Source: Rhizobiales bacterium Ga0077537 (GTDB taxonomy: Bacteria; Pseudomonadota; Alphaproteobacteria; Rhizobiales; Hyphomicrobiaceae). Taken from it: DNA of 64,000 nt. The position numbers were made by a program, and so were the translations under genes. The stretch spans positions 55,240 through 119,239 of the forward strand of contig LNEM01000014.1 in NCBI GenBank assembly GCA_001464955.1. The letters run 5' to 3'. Below are positions 58,541 through 64,000 of the stretch, piece by piece (within the stretch, counting starts at the first letter, position 1; each line of letters opens with the position of its first letter). The notes beneath the pieces are model-generated. The model was not told the origin of the DNA, ran no database searches, and was given only the letters and a program-made list of their open reading frames with translations.

Positions 58541-61500
58541 ATGTTCAATTTTCTCGTCACGAACAGCCTCCGGCATCGGCAGTTCGTTCTGTTCCTCGCC
58601 GCCCTTGTCGTGGGGTACGGGCTGTTCATGCTGCCCCGAGTTCCCGTCGACGTCTTCCCTGACCTCACCAAACCCATCGTGACGGTGCAAACCGAAGCGG
58701 AGGGCATGGCCCCTCAGGAAGTCGAGCTGCTGGTGACCCGCCACATCGAGGCCGCGATGAACGGGTTGCCCGGCGTCGGCCGCGTCCGCTCGGTCTCCGG
58801 CATCGGACTATCGATCGTCTATGTCGAATTCGATTGGGGAACCGAAATCTATCGCAACAGGCAGCTGGTGACCGAGAAGCTGTCTGGCATCCGTGACCGG
58901 CTGCCGAGAAACGCGGTGACATCGCTCGGCGGCATCAACTCGATCATGGGCGAGATCCTGTTGGTGGCTGTGACGGGCCCCGACCTTAGCTCGATGGAGT
59001 TGCGTGAGGTCGCAGACTTCACGATCAGACCTCAGCTTCTGGCCATACCCGGTGTGGCCCAAGTGATTCCGATCGGAGGCGAGGTCCGGCAGTTCCAAGT
59101 GTCTCCGAACACCGTCGCCATGAAGATTCTCGACGTGACGCCTGACGCACTCGAGGCCGCGATTCGGAGCTTTGGCACCAATTCCGGCGGAGGCTTCGTC
59201 GATCAGCACGGCAGCGAATACCTCATCCGCAATGTCGGCGAGACGCTTGAGCTCGACCAGTTGAAAAACATCGCCGTCGGCTCGCATCGCGGGCGAACCG
59301 TGCTTCTGCACGAGCTGGCTGATGTTTCTTTCGCACCCAAGACAAAGCGGGGCGAGGCCGGATTCAACGGGGCGCCGGCAATCATCATGAGCGTTCAGAA
59401 AATGCCGACGGCGGATACCCTGCCGTTGACGCAGACCATTGAGGTGGAGCTCGCCGCCCTTCAGAAGACGTTGCCGCGCGGTGTCAATGCGACCCACATT
59501 CAATTCCGTCAGGCGACGTTCATCGAGACATCCATCTCCAACGTGACGACGGTTCTCATCGAGGCCGCCATCGTCGTTGCCGTGGTTCTCATTCTTTTCC
59601 TGATGAACTGGCGCGCGACGGTGATCTCACTGACCGCGATTCCAATCTCCATCCTGGTCACAATTCTTATATTCAGCGCGTTCGGATTGACGATCAACAC
59701 GATGACGCTCGGGGGACTAGCCATCGCCATTGGCGAGCTGGTGGATGACGCCGTCGTCGACGTCGAGAACATCCTGCGACGCCTGAAGACCAACGCCGAA
59801 CGCGCCGTCCCAGCGCCCGTTCTGGACGTCATCGCGGCAGCGAGCCGGGAAGTCCGTTCGGGGATCGTGTATGCGACATTCATCATCATCTTGGTGTTTG
59901 TGCCGCTGTTTGCGCTGACTGGTGTCGAAGGCCGGCTGTTCACGCCGCTGGGAATTGCCTACATCGTGTCGATCCTGGCGTCGCTCGTCACTGCGATCAC
60001 GGTGACGCCCGTCCTCTCCTACTACCTCCTTCGCAAGACGAGCACCGGCGCACACAACGACAGCGCACTCGTCCGCATCCTCAAATCGGGCAACCGGCGA
60101 CTTCTCAATTGGGCCTTCGACCACCCGCGTATCGTGGTCCTACCGATCGTCGCCGCCGTTTTCCTATCGGCAGCCACCGCGACCCTGCTGCCGCGCGCAT
60201 TCCTGCCACCATTCAACGAAGGCACGTTGCTCGTCGGCATGCAGTACAATCCGGGCATCAGCCTCACAGAGTCCCACCACCTCGGGTTCATCGCCGAGCG
60301 GCTGGTCATGTCCGTCCCCGAGGTCGCCTCTGTTGGACGCAGGACAGGACGGGCCGAGCTGGACAGCCATGCAGAGGGCGTGCAAGCCAGCGAGCTGGAT
60401 ATCGATCTCCATCGATCGCAGCGGTCGAAAGAGGCTGTATTCGAGGAAATTCGCGAAAAGCTTTCGGTGCTGCCGGTTTCCTTTGCGCTCGGCCAGCCCA
60501 TCTCGCATCGCATCGATCACATGCTTTCAGGCGTGCGAGCGGCGCTCGCGATCAAGATCTTCGGACCGGACCTCGATGTCCTGCGCACCCTTGCCGACCA
60601 GCTGGACAAGAAGCTGAAGGGCGTCAGGGGGCTCGTCGATCTGAACGTCGAAAAGCAGACCCTCATTCCGCAAATCCGAGTGCGCGTCATCAATGAGAAC
60701 GCCGCGCTCTACGGCCTGTCCGCTGCCCAGGTCATGACGTCGGTCGAAGCGCTGTCCAATGGGCGGGTCGTCTCGACTGTCAGCGATGGCGTGCGGCGCT
60801 TCGACGTGGTCGTGCGGCTTTCGGACAATGACAGACAGACCCGGGCTCTTGGCGATCTCTTGATCCAGACGCCGACCGGCTTCGTGCCATTGCGGTACGT
60901 AGCCGAAGTCCAGGAAACCGTGGGTCCGAACCAAATCCTCCGCGAGAACGGACAGAGACGCATCCTCCTCTTCGGGAACGGCGATGGCGGCCGCGACATG
61001 GCGGCAATCGTCGAAGACGTCAATCAGATCGTCGTGGAGATGCAATTGCCGGCGGGCTACGTTGTCCGCCTGGACGGAACATTCCGCGCTCAGGAGCAGG
61101 CGACGCGCACGATCGGCCTTCTGTCGCTCGTATCCCTGGCGTTGATTTTCCTCGTGCTCTACTCGCGCTACAAGTCGGGAGTTCTGGCATCCATCATTCT
61201 GATGAACATCCCTCTGGCGCTGATCGGCAGTGTCGTCGCGCTATGGGTCGCGGGACAGCCGCTATCGGTCTCCAGCATGATCGGCTTCATCACCCTCGCC
61301 GGCATCACAGCGCGCAACGGCATTCTCAAAATCAGCCACTACATCAACCTTGCCCTCAACGAGGGCGAGACGTTCGGGCGACAACTGGTGATCCGGGGCA
61401 GTCTGGAGCGGTTGACTCCCGTTCTGATGACCGCACTTGCCGCTGGCCTGGCTCTGATCCCGCTGTTGATCGGGGCGGATCAGCCAGGACGCGAGATCCT

Positions 61501-61681
61501 GCATCCGGTTGCCGTGACGATCTTCGGCGGCCTCATCAGCGCCACCATCATAGACACGGTACTGACACCTCTTTTGTTTCTGAGGTTCGGCGGCAAACCG
61601 CTCGAGGCGTTGATTGCCGAGCGATCTGCCGCCGACACCGAGGTGGAGGCTCGCAATTCCGGGGAAGCCGAAGCCTACTGA
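58541..61681 (+). CDS. CusA/CzcA-like RND efflux pump, inner-membrane subunit
   Basis: This is a heavy-metal-efflux-like RND pump of 1046 residues. The N-terminal helix RQFVLFLAALVVGYGLFML is followed by the first periplasmic domain with DVFPDLTKPIVTVQTEAEGM, characteristic of the CzcA/CusA group. Helix 4 reads GGLAIAIGELVDDAVVDVEN with the proton-relay Asp pair; the typical DFG...DG box of CzcA is replaced here by ELVDD. The second half repeats the plan, ending in MIGFITLAGITARNGILKIS and LTPVLMTALAAGLALIPLLI. It is coupled to the adaptor by a 10-bp gap. The outer-membrane factor is not in the visible part. The substrate, probably a divalent metal or monovalent Cu/Ag, is inferred from the neighbours. 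Confidence 0.88.
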   Translation: MFNFLVTNSLRHRQFVLFLAALVVGYGLFMLPRVPVDVFPDLTKPIVTVQTEAEGMAPQEVELLVTRHIEAAMNGLPGVGRVRSVSGIGLSIVYVEFDWGTEIYRNRQLVTEKLSGIRDRLPRNAVTSLGGINSIMGEILLVAVTGPDLSSMELREVADFTIRPQLLAIPGVAQVIPIGGEVRQFQVSPNTVAMKILDVTPDALEAAIRSFGTNSGGGFVDQHGSEYLIRNVGETLELDQLKNIAVGSHRGRTVLLHELADVSFAPKTKRGEAGFNGAPAIIMSVQKMPTADTLPLTQTIEVELAALQKTLPRGVNATHIQFRQATFIETSISNVTTVLIEAAIVVAVVLILFLMNWRATVISLTAIPISILVTILIFSAFGLTINTMTLGGLAIAIGELVDDAVVDVENILRRLKTNAERAVPAPVLDVIAAASREVRSGIVYATFIIILVFVPLFALTGVEGRLFTPLGIAYIVSILASLVTAITVTPVLSYYLLRKTSTGAHNDSALVRILKSGNRRLLNWAFDHPRIVVLPIVAAVFLSAATATLLPRAFLPPFNEGTLLVGMQYNPGISLTESHHLGFIAERLVMSVPEVASVGRRTGRAELDSHAEGVQASELDIDLHRSQRSKEAVFEEIREKLSVLPVSFALGQPISHRIDHMLSGVRAALAIKIFGPDLDVLRTLADQLDKKLKGVRGLVDLNVEKQTLIPQIRVRVINENAALYGLSAAQVMTSVEALSNGRVVSTVSDGVRRFDVVVRLSDNDRQTRALGDLLIQTPTGFVPLRYVAEVQETVGPNQILRENGQRRILLFGNGDGGRDMAAIVEDVNQIVVEMQLPAGYVVRLDGTFRAQEQATRTIGLLSLVSLALIFLVLYSRYKSGVLASIILMNIPLALIGSVVALWVAGQPLSVSSMIGFITLAGITARNGILKISHYINLALNEGETFGRQLVIRGSLERLTPVLMTALAAGLALIPLLIGADQPGREILHPVAVTIFGGLISATIIDTVLTPLLFLRFGGKPLEALIAERSAADTEVEARNSGEAEAY

Positions 61682-61716
61682 CAACGCCAAGTCAACTCGC
61701 AACATGGAGACTCTGA

Positions 61717-62091
61717 ATGAAGCGCACCATCCTAAACACCGCGCTGCTCACTCTTGCTCTGGCGCTTTCGGGGCCAGCCGTGGCTCAGAAGGTCGGAAAG
61801 CATGGCGGTCAGACGGCCGTCGTTGCCGGGCATCACGATGCCGAACTGGTCATCCAGCCAACGAAGCTCCTACTGTATCTCAGCAATCACGGAAAACCGC
61901 TGTCTGCGAAAGACAACGCCATCAAGGTGACGATCCAGGACGGGAGCAAGAAGTCCGAGATCAGGCTCAAGGTCGAGGCTGATCACCTGGTCGGCGCGCT
62001 CGACGCGCCCCTCAACAAGGGAGCGATCGTGCTCCTGTCCGGCAAGACCGATGATGGACACGGCGTTTCGGCTCGTTTCACGGTGAAGTAG
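61717..62091 (+). CDS. Small exported protein following the CusA-like pump
   Basis: This is a periplasmic protein of 124 residues with a clean signal peptide (MKRTILNTALLTLALALSGP, cleavage near AVAQK). The mature part starts KVGKHGGQTAVVAGHHDAEL and contains several His, then beta-strand-like segments (LLLYLSNHGKPLSAKDNAIK, RLKVEADHLVGALD). The shape recalls small periplasmic metallochaperones that accompany Cus/Czc pumps, without the CusF signature (no conserved Met/Trp pair seen). It starts 35 bp after the pump and ends before the methyltransferase gene. Confidence 0.75.
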   Translation: MKRTILNTALLTLALALSGPAVAQKVGKHGGQTAVVAGHHDAELVIQPTKLLLYLSNHGKPLSAKDNAIKVTIQDGSKKSEIRLKVEADHLVGALDAPLNKGAIVLLSGKTDDGHGVSARFTVK

Positions 62092-62275
62092 CGCCTGAAT
62101 TGCAAGGCAAACGGGATCGCGCTCGGTTCGTCGATGTGCCGAGCCGATCTCCGGTTCATGCCACCAAACAAGAGTAAGTGCCGTGCCGCAAGCGATCACA
62201 CTGGCGGCACCACAATGCGTAGGCCATCCAAGAAGCTGCATGCGTGCGCCGGAGGCCAGGAACGGGACGTGCTGT

Positions 62276-62974
62276 ATGAATCTCTACTCACTCAACGGGC
62301 GACTCTACGATTCCCTCGTCTACTTGTTCACGTTTGGTAGCGAGGAACCGTTCATGCGCAGCGCCATCGGGAAACTCCAGTTAAAGCCTGGCGACTGCGT
62401 GCTCGATTGGGGATGTGGCACAGGCATAAGCTTACGTCATATTCGGCATTTCATATCAGAAGGTCGGATCTACGCAGTCGATCGGTCCCCGAAGATGGCG
62501 CAATACGCATTGGGTCGCTCAACCCCCAATGAGCGGCTTGATTACCATTTTATCGTGCGCGAAGGGGTTGGCCTGAACCTGCAAGAGCGTGTCAATGCGA
62601 CGATTGCATCTTATTCTCTCTGTGTTCTTCCCGCAGATTTATTCGAAAAAGCCGTCAGGGAGATTTGGGAAAATACCCACAGTGACGGTAGGCTGCTGAT
62701 GATTGAGACGCACATGCTTCCTCCAACGACCCGCTTAGGGCGGCTCCAGCAGAAGCTTGCGCGGTTCATCCTGGGTCGGTTTTTTGATGATGGGGTGTCA
62801 GCCGAACTCTTGCCGATTGTCGAACGCTACTTCGAGCGGAGATCGTTGGACCATGACGTCGCGACCAACGCACGCGCGTTCATCGGCGTCAGGCGTGGGA
62901 ACGCTCTTCCGTCAGACTTGCCCGCACCGTGTGGAGCGGCGTCGCCGCATCCTGCAGGCATGTCTACGCTGTAA
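62276..62974 (+). CDS. Class I SAM-dependent methyltransferase, lower G+C
   Basis: The protein has 232 residues. ATG 62276 begins MNLYSLNGRLYDSLVYLF, and the SAM-binding motif CVLDWGCGTGISLRHI is at about 38-53, followed by IYAVDRSPKMAQYAL and ATIASYSLCVLPADLFEKAV. A Met/Leu/Arg-rich C-terminal part resembles the phospholipid or small-molecule methyltransferase group. Composition is clearly more A+T-rich than neighbouring genes, which signals separate acquisition. It stands between two periplasmic proteins, and its substrate is not evident. Confidence 0.82.
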   Translation: MNLYSLNGRLYDSLVYLFTFGSEEPFMRSAIGKLQLKPGDCVLDWGCGTGISLRHIRHFISEGRIYAVDRSPKMAQYALGRSTPNERLDYHFIVREGVGLNLQERVNATIASYSLCVLPADLFEKAVREIWENTHSDGRLLMIETHMLPPTTRLGRLQQKLARFILGRFFDDGVSAELLPIVERYFERRSLDHDVATNARAFIGVRRGNALPSDLPAPCGAASPHPAGMSTL

Positions 62975-63009
62975 GTGAAGCTGCATAACGATTTCAAGGA
63001 GATCGGACG

Positions 63010-63423
63010 ATGAGAAAGAAACTGGCTCTTGCAGGTGCGATAATCGCCACGATATCGACGGGCGGTATCGTCATCGCCCAGCACAAAGGGCACGGCGGGG
63101 GGCACGCCATGCATGGCGACCCCAAGCACGGGTCCGGAGCTCATGACGCTCATCCCAAAGGCGACATGGGACCATCGAGCATGGCGTTTCAAGCCGCCAA
63201 TTCGAAGATGCATGCCGCGATGGATATTACTTTCACTGGTGACGCAGACCGCGATTTTGCTGCGGGTATGATTGCTCACCACGAAGGCGCCATCGAGATG
63301 GCTGAGGTTGTTCTGAAGTTCGGAAAAGATCCCGCCATGAAAAAACTGGCGCAAGACATCATCAGCGCTCAAAAGAAGGAAATCGCCTGGATGAAAGAAT
63401 GGATGGTGAAAACTTCGAAGTAG
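63010..63423 (+). CDS. DUF305-family exported protein
   Basis: This is a periplasmic protein of 137 residues with a signal peptide (KLALAGAIIATISTGGIVIA) and a His/Gly-rich leader (KGHGGGHAMHGDPKHGSGAH) that may bind metal. The DUF305 core follows: FTGDADRDFAAGMIAHHEGA, then IEMAEVVLKFGKDPAMKKLA and QKKEIAWMKEWM, with the family's two consecutive His. CopM-like DUF305 proteins bind copper and protect cyanobacteria; homologues are often linked to metal islands. ATG 63010 follows AAGGAG. Confidence 0.9.
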   Translation: MRKKLALAGAIIATISTGGIVIAQHKGHGGGHAMHGDPKHGSGAHDAHPKGDMGPSSMAFQAANSKMHAAMDITFTGDADRDFAAGMIAHHEGAIEMAEVVLKFGKDPAMKKLAQDIISAQKKEIAWMKEWMVKTSK

Positions 63424-63644
63424 GGGCGAGGAAACATTGCGAACAATCGAGAGCGTGATGCGTTGCGAACCGAGGTCGGCAGCAACGCGATCATGCCGCG
63501 CCATTCATCTTAACGACCCGGCCGACGCTGTCCTCGGCAACCACCGGCCATGCGCCGAACTGCCCTGCAGGCGTCGTCTGGTTGGGGCGGCGCCGAGCAG
63601 ATGAAACAAGCCCTCCGTTGGACGCTCAGCTGAACGAGGTCAAA

Positions 63645-63917
63645 ATGGCCGCGGAACCGACGCCACCGCATGCCCACTTGCTGCTTTGCGACGACGATCC
63701 GCAGTTGAGGCAACTGCTTGCATCGTTCCTCAGCGATCACGGCTTCAAGGTCAGCCTTGCGGCTGATGGTCGTGAATTGCAGCGGCTCTTCCGCGCGGGG
63801 GCCACCTTCGATCTGGTCATTCTGGACGTGATGTTGCCTGGCGCAAGTGGCCTAGATCTGTGTCGGGAGCTGCGTGCGTCGTCGGCAGTGCCAATCATGA
63901 TGCTAAGGAACCTCTGA
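63645..63917 (+). pseudogene. Response regulator, truncated receiver domain
   Basis: The frame from ATG 63645 (90 residues) has a receiver domain: acidic pocket LLCDDDPQLRQLLASFL, the phospho-acceptor Asp in LVILDVMLPGASGLDLCREL, and then PIMMLRNL followed by a stop. In intact regulators PIxML is followed by T/S and the rest of the receiver plus a DNA-binding domain; here the frame breaks right after Met-Leu at about 63905. From GGAACCTCTGAA (63906 on) the sequence resembles the end of an inserted element more than receiver sequence. It would have been the OmpR-type partner of the metal pump. Interruption by an IS beginning there, or a frameshift, would both explain this. Confidence 0.65.
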
Positions 63918-64000
63918 ATAGCACGTCGGCTTGACGGCGTGAGACGCGGGTTGCACCGAGTTTCGGCGGCTCACGCGGCGCTTCGACGATAAGAAGAGCT

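Larger units (their letters stand above)
53125..64000. mobile_element. Integrative element/genomic island with metal-handling cargo (partial)
   Basis: The left boundary is the tRNA-Lys fragment. A tyrosine integrase follows, and then metal-related genes: His-tailed DMT exporter, NicO-type transporter, RND adaptor and pump, His-rich periplasmic proteins, a methyltransferase, DUF305 and a broken response regulator. Parts of the cargo (around 54.5 kb and 62.2-62.9 kb) are clearly lower in G+C than the backbone. The orientation of the fragment predicts that the reconstituted tRNA-Lys gene lies at the other end, beyond the window. No phage structural or conjugation genes are seen in the visible 10.9 kb. 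Confidence 0.75.

Noticed and set aside
53125..64000. Prophage
   Set aside because: Apart from the integrase there is no phage repressor, capsid, tail, lysis or packaging gene in the visible part; the cargo is metal-related.
1..64000. CRISPR arrays or tandem repeats
   Set aside because: No regularly spaced repeats were found on reading; the only notable protein repeats are the PGAVPGA linker of YidC and the His motifs described above.

Overview
The window is high-G+C DNA with dense, often overlapping genes. The order rpmH-rnpA-yidC-engB at the left end, ergothioneine genes, LLM flavin oxidoreductases, TRAP transport and group III truncated haemoglobin point to an alphaproteobacterium, probably Hyphomicrobiales or a relative. 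The species cannot be named from the sequence alone.

Left core (1-13.1 kb). A minus-strand housekeeping operon (rpmH, rnpA, yidC, engB cut by the window edge) is driven by a good sigma70-type promoter at 3619-3647. A plus-strand run follows: DUF547 lipoprotein-like protein, TVP38/VTT membrane protein, a MerA/Lpd-like FAD disulfide reductase, an orphan histidine kinase and an SDR-fold protein that lacks its catalytic Tyr and Lys. Next come a divergent NtaA/SnaA-type monooxygenase, an SMP-30-like lactonase and an F420/LLM oxidoreductase.

Middle (13.1-31.5 kb). This holds an RND adaptor and pump pair and the B12-dependent ethanolamine ammonia-lyase eutBC without other eut genes. A five-gene operon follows (20111-25269) in which every junction is a 4-base ATGA/GTGA overlap: GNAT-like protein, cysteine-poor E1/ThiF-like enzyme, membrane protein, double GNAT-like protein and Acg-type nitroreductase. 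I regard this as the best candidate for an undescribed pathway. After it lie a RoxA-like dihaem cytochrome, an HD-domain protein, an FAD monooxygenase and a small membrane protein, all on the minus strand.

Ergothioneine neighbourhood (29.4-38 kb). egtB and egtD are preceded by a cyclic-nucleotide-binding domain fused to an aromatic amino-acid-lyase fold in which the MIO-forming Ala-Ser-Gly is missing. They are followed by a B12-binding radical SAM enzyme and by the binding protein and permease of a betaine-type ABC importer. An ammonia-lyase fold without MIO next to ergothioneine genes and a betaine importer suggests ergothioneine or trimethylhistidine turnover.

38-53 kb. A membrane protein, an ICMT-like methyltransferase with a degenerate C-terminal domain and a cytochrome P450 are packed together, followed by a DCC-family protein and a 3-hydroxyisobutyrate-dehydrogenase-like enzyme on the other strand, and a TTC38-like TPR protein. 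A catabolic operon follows: TRAP transporter (P, Q, M), a thiolase-fold protein without the nucleophilic Cys, its DUF35 partner and an acyl-CoA synthetase. Then come a divergent nsrR-like regulator and truncated haemoglobin, and a zinc-ribbon protein.

Right end (53.1-64 kb). A 49-nt 3' fragment of a tRNA-Lys(UUU) gene marks one end of an integrative element. The element carries a tyrosine integrase, then a metal-handling cargo: a His-tailed DMT exporter, a NicO-type Ni/Co transporter, an RND adaptor with a duplicated His motif, a CusA/CzcA-like pump, small periplasmic His-containing proteins including DUF305, a lower-G+C methyltransferase and a truncated response regulator. Its other end lies beyond the window.
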